Of a stretch of 60,000 bases of DNA, positions 39,401 through 50,249 are shown piece after piece (position 1 is the stretch's first letter; the number at the start of each line of letters is the position of its first letter). The position numbers and the translations under genes are program-made. The stretch is from contig NC_088295.1 in NCBI RefSeq assembly GCF_032854445.1, forward strand, positions 6,080,501 to 6,140,500, in the 5' to 3' direction. This DNA comes from Liolophura sinensis (lineage: Eukaryota; Mollusca; Polyplacophora; Chitonida; Chitonidae). Below the pieces are notes generated by a model. The model ran no database searches, was not told the DNA's origin, and saw only the letters and a program-made list of their open reading frames with translations.

Positions 39401-42400
39401 ATGCAGCAAGATTTCGTCTCAAGTATAAACAAACAATGTAACAAAAAGCCTGCCACCATAATACAGGCCACTGTCGTATAAGTGAACTATTCTTGCGTAC
39501 AGTGTCAAACACAAATCAAATTAATAAATAACATGAACTCTCCCTTCCCACTCTATACCATGGAGCATGAACTCTCCTTACCCCTCGGTGCACCAATCAA
39601 ATAAATAAATAACATGAACTCTCCCTTCCCCAGTCTACACCATGCAGCATGAACTCTCCTTACCCCTCGGTGCACCAATCAGATAAATAAATAACATGAA
39701 CTCTCCCTTCCCCACTCTACACCATGGAACATGAACTCTCCTTACCCCTCGGGGCACCAATCAGATAAATAAATAATATGAACTCTCCCTTCCCCACTCT
39801 ACACCATGGAGCATGAACTCTCCTTACCCCTCGGTGCACCAATCATATAAATAAATAATATGAACTCTACCTTCCCCACTCTACACCATGGAACATGAAC
39901 TCTCCTTACCCGTCGGTGCACCATGCCCACCATGCCACTCCACGTACCATCTCCATTCGGGCCGCCATAAACATTATCAGGCCGTTGTACTATGGTGTAA
40001 CTGTTATGATAAAATAAAGGGAACGTGTGATGTTACTTGACGAATGGGAATATGTCTCATAATTATTGTTGTATCTGTTATGTTTGTGGGAAAATATTAA
40101 CACCATTTCAACATTCTTCTTGTTATATCATGCTGAGAATAACCAGAATCTGCGTGAAAATGAAAAAATCCGCAGTTTAAGACTTACATCCTGTTCACTC
40201 ACGATAAAGATGCGTAGTGTACCTCAGCATAGTTGATTTAAAAGTCAAGTTTTCAGAATTAGCCGTAGTTTCCGCTTTTAAATGGATACTGACGTAAAAA
40301 AGGAATATAGCATTTCGTCTTCTTTCAGTTATGTTCCTGTCTGCAGTTTTATTTTTAGAACAAGTCTATTTGTTCTATGACGAGAAGAAGAAATGTTTCC
40401 ATGAGCTCTCTGTTTTTGTCTTGTGCGTTTATTCGTATACAAAGACCCAACGAGAGCATTGTGTACAACTCATTTTTCTCTTACTTGAATCCCATGCGAT
40501 ACGCGAGTTCATTTAAAACGTCGATGGAGAAACCAATGTAGCTTTTACGGCCATTTTCTACAACTTCAGACGTGAAAGGTGGGCTCTAGATGATACAAAA
40601 AGCAAAAGAAATCATAAATTAACCTGCATATTGTAAGAAAGATTGTAAAAGAAAGAGAATTACTATCCGGTGCGGTACGGTTATATACTCTGTCTGCTCT
40701 CTCTTTATATATATGAACCACTACATGTTAAAAGACCGTAATCACTGGTATGAAACACTTGCTATTGTAGATACATGTGTACGTATGAAGTTTTGACATT
40801 CATTATCACTTATATAACTGGCTGATCTTTGCAACTGCATCCATATGTATAAGGTGCAAAAATTCGATAATACGTACAAGTACAAGACTCCCTAATGTCT
40901 AAATATTGTTTGTAATTACGTGTAACTCACATTGGTGGAAGCTACTAGGACGGGCTGAGACCCAAAGTCATGGAAAGCGTTAAGGAATAGGTTTTTCTTG
41001 ACTGTCACCAAGCCATGTTTCATACTCCAATCGCCGCTGCGATTGAGGGTGGCTTCTTTGTCGTGAAAGAAGCTGAACATTTCATAATCCACTGTTATCG
41101 TCTCTCCTAAACTTGAGAAAACAAGCTTTGTGTCCTACAAGTAAAATCAGCAAGAAAAACGGATGAAAAAAGTCCAAAACTAATGTAGGTGGCAGTCAAC
41201 TGACGAAACCACACCCTTTATGAAGTAGCAGAAGTAGAAGATACCCTCAATTTAACACATTACCTTGCTCAGGAGTTGATTTATTTATCTGATTGATGTT
41301 TTATGTCATACTCACGAATATTTTGCGGTGGCGACTAGTATAATGGTGGGAGGAAACTGAGTCCCGGGGAAACCCACGACTATCCGCAAGTTGCTACGGT
41401 CCTTTCCACCAGAAAGAAAGCCAGGTACGCTAACCACTAGCCTACGGAGTTCCACGAGTCACTGATCAAACGGAAATGGATTGATACACCTAAACGGAAT
41501 CAGTTTTATAGAGGCTTTAAGCCACAGTTTATCTTTGGCCACAAATCAAAGTCAGATGAAAAAGCAAAGAAATCAATAAATCTTAACAAACTTTAAATAT
41601 AAAAGGAAACAATTCCGGTTTACCATGTCTCGTAGACGACAGTCATTAGACAATGGAGATGGGTGGAACACAGAGCAGTTTGGCTGTGAAGAGTTGGTCA
41701 GACAGCGGTTCTCGGGTAGACGGTTGGAAAACCATTTTAACGAATTCTGTAGCATTTCCTCAAGTACCTGGAATATCAGAGAAAAAGCTTTAGTTCTAGT
41801 TGGGACAACGACATCGTTGTACTTCACGAACCAATTTGGTCGTGAAATTTTGTTCTTTTTATATTCAGTATGTTTGCATATTCTATGCTGAATACTGGAG
41901 CTTCGAGATTAAACTCTTTTGTCGTTAAAGGTAAAGCCAAATCTATTGTTTAAAGTGACTTGTGAAAATGCTAGGAAGTCTGTCTTGACAATAATTTATC
42001 AATCACCTGTCTCACGCTGTTCCAGAAACAAATAACATCTAATTCCTTTAGGCGCTTCTGAAGTTCACAAACGTTCAGCGCTTCAATTATCTCAATCGTT
42101 CGTCAACTCTGAATTAGTTTTTGGGAAGCTTTTTCAGACTTAAAGGAAAAATGTGATCAAAAATATTTGTCTTACATTTTTGACAGGTCGCATAATACAA
42201 TTGGGCTTTTCTACCTTAAATTATCGGTAAAAGAGTTCCAACTCAAAATTTCACTATTGCCAAACCTTACATTTGAGATATGCAACATAATTTGAATGGA
42301 AGCCTTACTTAGAATATACCATTAAGAACAAAAAATCTTAAGCTTCCTCACCGCAGGGAAAACAGCGTCTCTCAGAATAATAATTCTTACCTTTTCTCAC

Positions 42401-45400
42401 CGCAGGGAAAAACAACGCCATTCGGAATTATAATACTTAAGTTTCCTCACCGCAGGGAAAAACAGTGCCATTCAGAATTATAATAATTAAGTTTCCTCAC
42501 CGCAGGGAAAAACAGCGTCTTTCAGAATAATAACACTTAAGTTCACTCACAGTAGGGAAAGCAGTGTCATTCAGAATAATAATAGTTAAGGTCCCTCACC
42601 GCAGGGAAAAACAGCGTCTTTCAGAATAATAATACTTAAGTTCCCTCAGCACGGGAGAAAAAGCGGCCCAGTTAAACATAACTGTTGATTAACGCCATAC
42701 TGAAGAGTTTTGCACCTACACGACGTCCCGAAGTTGTCTAACTCAAAGAAACCCGAGTGCCTGAGGCTAAGCATTCACCTTTCACATGCCACTGGCAAAC
42801 TTTGTCACGTGTGACACGCCAACTTCCATATCATGCTTGTGGAAGATTAGTGGGTTACGGCGAAAACAAGATCGTGGAAAAATCGTGAGCGTCTTCTCAC
42901 CCGCTGGTATGTTGAGTTTCTACACTTATGACTTGTTATTCTTTACATGTGTTTATGTATTTCACTGCATATGTTAATGCGCGATGTGGTCCATTTGTAC
43001 TATATAAAAAGGTGTAACTATCTGAATATTGCGATTAAATGGCAGCCGCTGATTCGCTCTCCTGATTTTGCTGCTTTTCTTTAGCAAAGGTTATATGTAC
43101 ATCATTCAGAAAATTCAAAAGATGGCCCATACTTGACTCACAGTTAGGTTTCGGATGTCATGGATGGCTCCCATCCGTTCTTGCCATGACTCCTCCATAC
43201 AATCTCTCCACTTCTCCGTCACAAACACCACATTGGCGTGTACATCCGCCTTCAGTGTCACCAGGGCTTCCTGTGCGTCACATCCGAGATCACGATCCAG
43301 AAGAAATCCTCTCTTAGAAGATCAGTTTCCTGAAGAAATCAACAGACTGTATAAATTATAGCAGCCACAGCAAGGAACACAGACTACATGATAATATACA
43401 AGTGCCAAAACATGGCGTGACAACTAGGAAACAGTACCTCCAGGTGAGAATAACAAACTGAGTGAGAAAAAATAAACAAAACCATCTGAAATCAAATAAT
43501 TCTTAAAAAATTGCATTGAAATATTCCAGGGATTTTAGAGTAATGTACTGTGCTTTATCTTATGATGCAGGCCAAAGGACTGAATGGCAACAGGAGCATT
43601 ATCCTAGATAGATATTATGTGTTCAATCTACATGAATCACATGTCCATCTCCCATACTTGGCATATACACCTTGCACGCGATTATTTGTGTTTCCCATGA
43701 TTCTGGTCCATTTGAAGCGTACTTTGCTATAACGTATATAAGTCGCCAGTCCTTGCTCAAAGCCATCCTCCCACGCAGAGAAAGCCGGCTGTTACTGACA
43801 CCGGGACATTATCTGCCACATGCAACCGCTGAAAATGAACACTAGGCGCACCTGCGTCAGAAATCTCCTCCAAACATGTCCCCGTCCAATGTAAACAAGC
43901 TGCTGGTTGAGTCTTGGAACGAACGCAGTTGAGGAAATCACCTGGATATAGTTTCCTGAAGTCAAGGTTAGATAAAAGATGCGCATGTGTGGTAGCTGTT
44001 GCTGTAACTCTCTCTGTAACTCATCGGAGTGGCTTGAATCTTTCGAAAAACAAACGGGACGGAACAACGGAATTAATGATTGAGATACACTGTTTACGAA
44101 AATCTCTAGTCTCAGATCTCTCGGAAACCTATCCTTCACAAACATATATTGGTGCTGACGTGAGTGAAACGTTAAGTGCGTGGCCATGCTACATGAAAAG
44201 CTCTGTATCTGATGCGTAAAATCGACATTTGACATCTTCGCATCAGATAAGTTATAAACCTTACACTGACCGAACCAAAAGTTAAAAAGTATGGCACTAA
44301 AATGAACAGAAATAACCACCTGAACAAACGCCCGAAAGACCGAGAGGACAGATAGACAGACGAACAGAATATCAAGCCAGTGTATCAAACGATAGCGGCA
44401 AAGAATAAAAAATAGTCCCTACCTATGACGTCATCAAAAATAATAGTGGCGGTTTTCCAGCCAAGAGTAGATAAGATGTCTTTGATCATGTGACTGTTGA
44501 TGGCGGATGGTGGATTAAGCTCAACAGAGAAGTCTTTCCATAGTGGTGACCTGAAAGGCCGCAGGTCAATCACCAAGTTGGGAAGGTGGAGAGCCTCGGC
44601 CTGTGAGATGACCATCGCCTGTTGTGAGTGAGGAAGGACTGTGACCAGGCCTCGGACACCCGCCTCCACAAGGCCACACACTGTAAAAAAAGGTTAAACT
44701 GTCATGATTGTGGTAGCATAACCGTATCGGTAATACCGGTACTTCCAAATCTAACTCTGAAAAAGATGTTGTTTGCCCTTCTCTCGAAGATTGGCTTGTA
44801 TTCGATATGTAGTTGGGGAAACATTAGTTGGTGAAGTGCGACTAAGGAACTATTTATCTCAGTCAAGGCTAGACTGTGACTGTTACTGATCATGGTTAAA
44901 TTGTACCATTCAACAGATCATTATAGTCCTAAACGAGAGTTTTGAAGAAAAACAATACCCGTAGAATGTGACATTTTCAGAGCAACAAAACTTGCCTGGA
45001 TGTTGCCTAAAAATAAAAGAACTCTTTTCTTGGACAATGTTTAATGCATGTTTGATCTGACATATACTTCAATTAAGTGTTGCCTTCTAAAATAATAGCT
45101 ATTGTACGCATCCTCTCTTGAAAAATAACATAACGAATTTGATATATAGTTGAGCGGTGAGGTCTGACCATGTGACATTTTAACCCAGTCACTGTATGGG
45201 ATTGACAATTTCTGACCGTGGCTTAGCAAAACAGTATCATTATCAATATCTCGTGGCACTGACTAATTGTGTTAGTACATTATCACTAATTTATGACTAG
45301 ATGCAAGCAAGTTAAATTAGACATTGATGGCTAAGGACGAAACAGTTGTGGAAATTTTTGACCTGGAAATTGATAATCCCCAACAAATTTGTTTGATAAT

Positions 45401-46405
45401 AGTATGGTAGCTAGAGCAATGTTTGCTGTGAAACGCGTAATACAAGTATATCATTACTTTATGCAGTATAAGGATAGAGTAAGCCGGAAATTTAGCAGAG
45501 AGATATTTTCATGTATCATTAAGCTACATAATGGAATATCCTGCTGATGGCCTCACCGTCCTTTGTAACAAACACGGAGCTGGTATAGTTCACCTCCCTC
45601 CACAGAACCTCTAAACGCGGGCTGTCGACGGCTTGGGACATGGTGGACCGGATACCCTCCTTGGAGAAACATGGCATTGTGGCGCCGCTGTACAACACTC
45701 CTTTAGACGGAAGTGAAGAAAAGGCGTTTGCAAAGTTACAGTATAAATATAACACAACAGACTTTATTCAGACGGGCATCTGTATTGTGATTTATTGGGT
45801 GGATGCCGTTCTGAATTTTGCTGACAGATCCTTGAGAAAAACAATAATCTATAAACAAATATTAGTAAAGATGCAAAGGCATGCTTGAAGATGTCTGATT
45901 TTATGTGCACTTTTGGTATTAATTTCACCCAAAACATCCACAACAGACTATTTAGTTATTATTTTATGTGCATTACCTCTAATTTAAATGCTCGATGTCG
46001 TTAGCTCGTATAAGAAAACGCAAGCCAAATAAAATTAAACTGTAAGACATTTTTACACTTGTCTTAAGTGAGAATACGCACTCAAACGCCATGAGCTGCG
46101 ATATCTTCAGACACTTTGAGACGTTAACAACTGGCAGCCGTCCGAACTGCGACTTTGCTTTATTGTCTCCAGATATGCGGTAGGGATCCTTATTGAGATG
46201 ATAGTTGAAGAGAATCAGGAAGTAACACTTTGTTACAGCCTCGTCAATTTCCATGAACTCACCGATACTGGGTACATGTCTGCTTGAAGCCGTGTATCGC
46301 TCATCTCTGGTCTCTTCCTGACATGTAAAAACACGGCGTTATCACGACCACAACCAAAATACTGCGGCAAACCGTTTGACATGGGTCCGTCTTCTGCCAC
46401 CACAT
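36184..46405 (-). CDS. Ionotropic glutamate receptor gene C, delta-like (frameshifts in exons 1 and 5)
   Basis: Thirteen minus-strand exons: 46405-46263, 45700-45557, 44680-44423, 44039-43852, 43329-43142, 41767-41624, 41134-40931, 40585-40485, 40000-39910, 38986-38653, 38235-38018, 37637-37387, 36412-36184. Phases equal those of B, and eight internal exons have exactly the same length. Corrected length would be about 830 residues. M1 VWICVLC-type (TWICVLCCVFIAGVTSFL), pore SSVTEQG, M3 TYTANLAAFLTVS, M4 SYAGIIVLAVVCLVL. The S1 Arg is kept (LQRE) but the family Pro is Leu (AIGLFTIT); the S2 acid is Asp (YARLGDKPV). Exon 5 lacks one base relative to B, giving an early stop. Exon 1 appears to carry an extra T. 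So C is a pseudogene, a null allele, or hit by assembly indels. Confidence 0.8.
37128..37330 (-). mobile_element. SINE family 2, diverged, intron 12 of gene C
   Basis: Plus strand reads TTTATTGATTGGTGTTTAAC then GCCGTGTTCCAGAAAATTTT, with strongly decayed middle sequence to about 37330. Confidence 0.6.
37387..37637 (-). CDS. Gene C exon 12: S2
   Basis: 251 nt, GSKSELYQKVWKQMQQSP, YARLGDKPVLDYLASNS, GYGMVIRQGAPYARTMNHL. The ligand-contact acid is Asp. Confidence 0.95.
38018..38235 (-). CDS. Gene C exon 11: pore exit, M3, S2 start
   Basis: 218 nt, SGRCLLGFWWLFTTLLVA, TYTANLAAFLTVS and INSLRELAEQDKI, to SSFWNNFK before GTGAGG. Confidence 0.95.
38653..38986 (-). CDS. Gene C exon 10: S1 end, M1 and pore loop
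   Basis: 334 nt. ETEMAIGLFTITLQREQVID: Arg kept, family Pro replaced by Leu. M1 TWICVLCCVFIAGVTSFLV; pore DNMWMVYSSVTEQ-G with Glu at the Q/R site. The frame continues above 38986 into intron, so the 198-codon frame overstates the exon. Confidence 0.95.
39470..39530 (+). mobile_element. SINE family 2 tail at the edge of the 82-bp array
   Basis: GTCGTATAAGTGAACTATTC then TTGCGTACAGTG and an AATAAATAA tail. The same tail sequence is part of each unit of the neighbouring array. Confidence 0.65.
39530..39909. repeat. 82-bp repeats joining a SINE tail to the exon 9 donor of gene C
   Basis: About 4.5 units. Each holds CACCAATCAAATAAATAAAT (SINE tail), then ATGAACTCTCCCTTCCCCAC...ACACCATG, then ATGAACTCTCCTTACCCCTC, which is the reverse of the exon 9 splice donor with its exon bases GGTGCACC. 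The array stops at exon 9 itself. Each unit thus carries a GTAAGGAGAG donor copy on the gene strand. Confidence 0.85.
39910..40000 (-). CDS. Gene C exon 9: S1
   Basis: 91 nt, YTIVQRPDNVYGGPNGDGTW then SGMVGMVHRR. The donor GTAAGGAGAG and the last exon bases are amplified in the intron right beside it. Confidence 0.9.
40485..40585 (-). CDS. Gene C exon 8: S1 start
   Basis: 101 nt, SPPFTSEVVENGRKSYIGFS then IDVLNELAYRMGF, donor GTAAGA. Confidence 0.9.
40931..41134 (-). CDS. Gene C exon 7: ATD to S1 junction
   Basis: 204 nt phase 0/0, DTKLVFSSLGETITVDYEMF..., GDWSMKHGLVTVKKN, to LVASTN before GTGAGT. Confidence 0.9.
41277..41455 (-). mobile_element. SINE family 2, minus strand, intron 6 of gene C
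   Basis: Plus strand: TGATTTATTTATCTGATTGA, then ATACTCACGAATATTTTGCG and GGTGGGAGGAAACTGAGTCC to a decayed head with GCTAACCACTAG (reverse of CTAGTGGTTAGC). Confidence 0.75.
41624..41767 (-). CDS. Gene C exon 6: end of ATD
   Basis: 144 nt phase 0/0, VLEEMLQNSLKWFSNRLPEN... RLRDM. Intact; it is the template that shows the lesion in B exon 6. Confidence 0.85.
42340..42655. repeat. ~50-bp minisatellite in intron 5 of gene C
   Basis: Six units with TTCCTCACCGCAGGGAAAAA, CAGCGTCTTTCAGAATAATA and ACTTAAG. Different from the 50-bp array next to gene B. Confidence 0.9.
43142..43329 (-). pseudogene. Gene C exon 5 with one-base deletion
   Basis: ETDLLREDFFWIVISDVT is followed at once by a stop in frame. 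B reads GTGACGTCACAG where C reads GTGACGCACAG. One frame over the homology resumes (QEALVTLKADVHANVVFVTE) to RNLT and the GTGAGT donor. Length is 188 nt between phase-0 borders, one short of a multiple of 3. Confidence 0.85.
43852..44039 (-). CDS. Gene C exon 4: ATD
   Basis: 188 nt, SSHSDELQRELQQQLPHM... to GRGHVWRRFLTQ, same length and phases as B exon 4. The acceptor TTTTTCGAAAG is unusual but fits. Confidence 0.8.
44423..44680 (-). CDS. Gene C exon 3: ATD
   Basis: 258 nt, VCGLVEAGVRGLVTVLPHSQ... ATIIFDDVI. About 80% residue identity to B exon 3 by eye. Confidence 0.9.
45557..45700 (-). CDS. Gene C exon 2: ATD
   Basis: 144 nt, VLYSGATMPCFSKEGIRSTM to SVFVTKD, phase 1 at both ends, donor GTGAGG. 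Confidence 0.85.
46263..46405 (-). pseudogene. Gene C exon 1: signal peptide, apparent frameshift
   Basis: ATG 46405 opens MWWQKTDPCQTVCRSILVVV with a hydrophobic core VVVVIT. One frame over, TCQEETRDERYT...VPSI-G matches CQEKLEDQL...NRI-G of B exon 1, ending before GTGAGT in phase 1. The switch falls at a run of five T, and 143 nt is one more than phase requires. An alternative is a separate short exon at 46317-46263 after ...ACATGTCAG. Confidence 0.6.
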
Positions 46406-46716
46406 GTCTGTATACGTCTGTATAAAGTCCCGTAAAAATGGCATATCACATCAGTGTTGGAATTTATATTGGTTACACTCGATGTTATACATACATTTTT
46501 TGACAACACATCCATCATGTGTAAATAATTGAAAACCCTGCAGATCCTGTTGTGCATTTTTAACATTTCAAGAATTACATGCGTAATATGACACCTGCAG
46601 AACATACATTAATTTGCAGAAACGTGCAAAAATCATGTGTTTGTGGGCTACACTCCATGCATAAATATAGGAATCTAGTGTCCTTTAAGTTGTTTCCAAT
46701 TTAATATTGTGCAATA

Positions 46717-46885
46717 TAATATTTATTTATTTATTTGATTGGTGTTTTTACGCCGTATTTAAGAATATTTCACTTATACGACAGCGGCCAGCATTGTGGT
46801 GGGAGAGAACCGGGCAGTGCAAGGGGGAAAACCACGACCATCCGCAAGTTGCTGTCGGACGTTCCCACGTACGGCAGGAGAGCAA
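46717..46885 (-). mobile_element. SINE family 2, minus strand, upstream of gene C
   Basis: Plus strand: TTATTTATTTATTTGATTGG, TGTTTTTACGCCGTATTTAA and CGGCCAGCATTGTGGTGGGA, to the ACCATCCGCAAGTTGCTGTC region. The head is missing. Confidence 0.8.
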
Positions 46886-46927
46886 ACCAGCTGCAGTATG
46901 ATAGACGTCATCGTTACCATTCGTTCT

Positions 46928-47269
46928 GAGCGTCCGCTTCGGGACCGGTAGATCCAGGATCAATCCTTGATCGAGTCACACCTAAGACTTTAAAAGAGGA
47001 AGTTGTAACTTCCTCGCTTGGCGTTCAGCATGAAGGGGATAGTGCAACGACTGGTTGACCCGTATCAGTATAATGGCTCGGGCGGGACGGCTTACTTGCC
47101 TTCGGTAAGTCGTCTCAGTGATGCAGCACTAAATAAAAGAGCGGTGGAAATCCGTCCTGCAACAAGGAGGCACATTACACGTGCATGCACCCTAATGATT
47201 CCTTCGTCGTCATATGACTGAAAAATTGTTGAGTACGACGTTAAACCCCAAGCACTCACTCACTCACTC
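46928..47269 (+). mobile_element. SINE family 1 with 12-bp target-site duplication
   Basis: Starts within the tRNA head (GAGCGTCCGCTTCGGGACCG), has a B-box-like GGATCAATCC, the body and the CACTCACTCACT tail. ACCATTCGTTCT flanks it on both sides (46916-46927 and 47270-47281). It inserted just beside the minus-strand family 2 SINE. Confidence 0.9.
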
Positions 47270-47281
47270 ACCATTCGTTCT

Positions 47282-48165
47282 CTGAGTTAGAAACATTCAC
47301 TATAAACATGACTTGTTACTTAACCTTCTACCGTGACATAATACTTGAGGTGCTTTAGATAAGTAGCAAAATGTATTCTGCAAATAAAAGAAAGAGAAAA
47401 ATAATAGCATCACTTTGCCAAATTTCCTTGCATGTAAGTCTCAATAAATGTAAGATTGCATGTAAGATTCAACAGAGCTTACAAGAAGTTATCACTGATC
47501 AGTGAGTGTCACCCATGCATGGATGAATTCCTAATGACTGAAGACAAAAAAATTTAAATCAGCAAATAACAGCAGACTTAGAGGTCTGTGTTGGTGACTA
47601 TTTCTTTCAGAGCAACCAGATAGGGTCATGCATTTTACAACTACATGTAAGGGTAATGTAAAGGTGCGCTACCGTAATATAGCGAGCTATTTCACTTTCA
47701 GATCAATGTCCTTCTAGAAAGTGCGGAGCCGAATCAGTTATAAACATCACAGGTATGGGAGTGACTTACCATTTACAACACACCATCCTCTATGATACCA
47801 TGGTGTCAGTTTCCAAACCATGCCACAAAATCAGTTCCCATACCTTACTAAAATACTTTAAACCAAGCACAATGTCACATTGGCTTTGATATCTCGCAAA
47901 ATGTGGATCTGGTCGAGCGACCGACTGACAAACAGACAGACAGACAGACAGAGAAAGCTACCTATGGATGCGATTGTTGTAGTAAATAAATTCGTCTCCC
48001 CGATGACAGCAGTTTGGTATATCTATAGGTTATCTTATTAAATATGATACACATTAACAGCTCTGACGATCTGAAACAGATCACCACAGATTTTAAATAT
48101 GTGTCACTTTGTATTTAATTTGAACACTGAAATGCTTTTACCAGGTACTAATAATTGCCTGCTTC
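47282..48165. other. Spacer with no recognised gene
   Basis: A+T-rich, a short GACA run at 47931-47950, no conserved frame or splice pair seen. Confidence 0.5.
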
Positions 48166-48167
48166 AA

Positions 48168-50245
48168 CGTTTAGCACCCGAGATGAACGGGCCATTCACC
48201 TGTCACTGAGGTAGGTATTTAGCACCCGAGATGAACAGGCCAGTCATCTGTCACCGAGGTGAGTGTTTAGTACCCCGAGACAAACAGGCCATTCACCTGT
48301 CACTGAGGTGAGTGTTTAGCACCCCGAGACAAACAGGCCATTCACTTGTCACCGAGGTGGGTATTTAGCACCCGAGACAAACAGGCCAGTCACCTGTCAC
48401 CGAGGTGTGTATTTAGCACCCGAGATGAACAGGCCATTCACCTGTCACTGAGGTGTGTATTTAGCACCCGAGATGAACAGGCCATTCACCTGTCACTGAG
48501 GAGGGTATTTAGCGCCCGAGATGAACAGGCCATTCCCTGTCACTGAGGTGAGTGTTTAGCACCCCGAGACAAACAGGCCATTCACTTGTCACCGAGGTAG
48601 GTATTTAGCGCCCGAGATGAACAGGCCGGTCACCTGTCACCGAGGTGTGTATTTAGCACCCGAGATGAACAGGCCATTCACCTGTCACTGAGGTAGGTAT
48701 TTAGCGCCCGAGATGAACAGGCCAGTCATCTGTCACCGAGGTGGGTATTTAGCACCCGAGATGAACAGGCCATTCCCTGTCACTGAGGTGAGTGTTTAGC
48801 ACCCCGAGACAAACAGGCCATTCACTTGTCACCGAGGTGGGTATTTAGCACCCGAGATGAACAGGCCATTCACCTGTCACTGAGGTAGGTATTTAGCGCC
48901 CGAGATGAACAGGCCAGTCATCTGTCACCGAGGTGGGTATTTAGCACCCGAGATGAACAGGCCATTCCCTGTCACTGAGGTGAGTGTTTAGCACCCCGAG
49001 ACAAACAGGCCATTCACTTGTCACCGAGGTGGGTATTTAGCACCCGAGATGAACAGGCCAGTCACCTGTCACCGAGGTGTGTATTTAGCACCCGAGATGA
49101 ACAGGCCATTCACCTGTCACTGAGGTAGGTATTTAGCGCCCGAGATGAACAGGCCATTCCCTGTCACTGAGATGAGTGTTTAGCACCCCGAGACAAACAG
49201 GCCATTCACTTGTCACCGAGGTGGGTATTTAACACCCGAGATGAACAGGCCAGTCACCTGTCACCGAGGTGTGTATTTAGCACCCGAGATGAACAGGCCA
49301 TTCACATGTCACTGAGGGATGTATTTAGCACCCGAGATGAACAGGCCATTCACATGTCACTGAGGTAGGTATTTAACACACGAGATGAACAGGCCATTTA
49401 CCTGTCACTGAGGTGGGTATTTAACACACGAGATGAACAGGCCATTCCCTGTCACTGAGGAGGGTATTGAGCACCCGAGATGAACAGGCCAGTCACCTGT
49501 CACTGAGGTGGGTGTTTAACACCCGAGATGAAAAGGCCAGTCACTTGTCACTGAGGTGGGTATTTAGCACCCGAGATGAAAAGGCCAGTCACCTGTCACT
49601 GAGGAGGGTATTTAGCACCCGAGATGAAAAGGCCAGTCACCTGTTACTGAGGTGGGTATTTAACACCCGAGATGAACAGGCCATTCACCTGTCACTGAGG
49701 AGGGTATTTAGCACCCGAGATGAAAAGGCCATTCACCTGTCACTGAGGAGGGTATTTAGCACCCGAGATGAAAAGGCCAGTGACCTGTCACTGAAGAGGG
49801 TATTTAGCACCCGAGATGAAAAGGCCAGTCACTTGTCACTGAGGTGGGTATTTAGCACCCGAGATGAACAGGCCATTCACCTGTCACAGAGGTGGGTATT
49901 TAGCACCCGAGATGAACAGGCCATTCACCTGTCACTGAGGTAGGTATTTAGCACCCGATATAAATAGGCCATTCACTTGTCACCGAGGTGGGTATTTAAC
50001 ACCCGAGATGAACAGGCCATTCAACTGTCACTGAGGTGGGTATTGAGCACCCGAGATGAACAGACCAGTCACCTGTCACTGAGGTGGGTATTTAGCACCC
50101 GATATAAATAGGCCATTCACCTGTCACTGAGGTGGGTATTGAGCACCCGAGATGAACAGGCTAGTCACCTGTCACCGAGGTGGGTATTTAGCACCCGAGA
50201 TGAACAGGCCAGTCAGCTGTCACTGAGGTGGGCATTTAACACCCG
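48168..50245. repeat. 48-bp minisatellite
   Basis: About 43 units: GTATTTAGCACCCGAGATGA, ACAGGCCATTCACCTGTCAC, TGAGGTGG. Because 48 is a multiple of 3, intact stretches stay open (16-residue repeat VFSTRDEQAIHLSLRW, 49467-49943). Between 48200 and 49450 variants with a lost CA (CATTCCCTG) and an added C (CACCCCGAG) recur every 4-6 units, showing higher-order structure and breaking the frame. Confidence 0.95.
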
Positions 50246-50249
50246 AGAG

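Noticed and set aside
43914-44219. 101-codon plus-strand frame
   Set aside because: It is antisense to exon 4 of gene C and its intron; no independent support.
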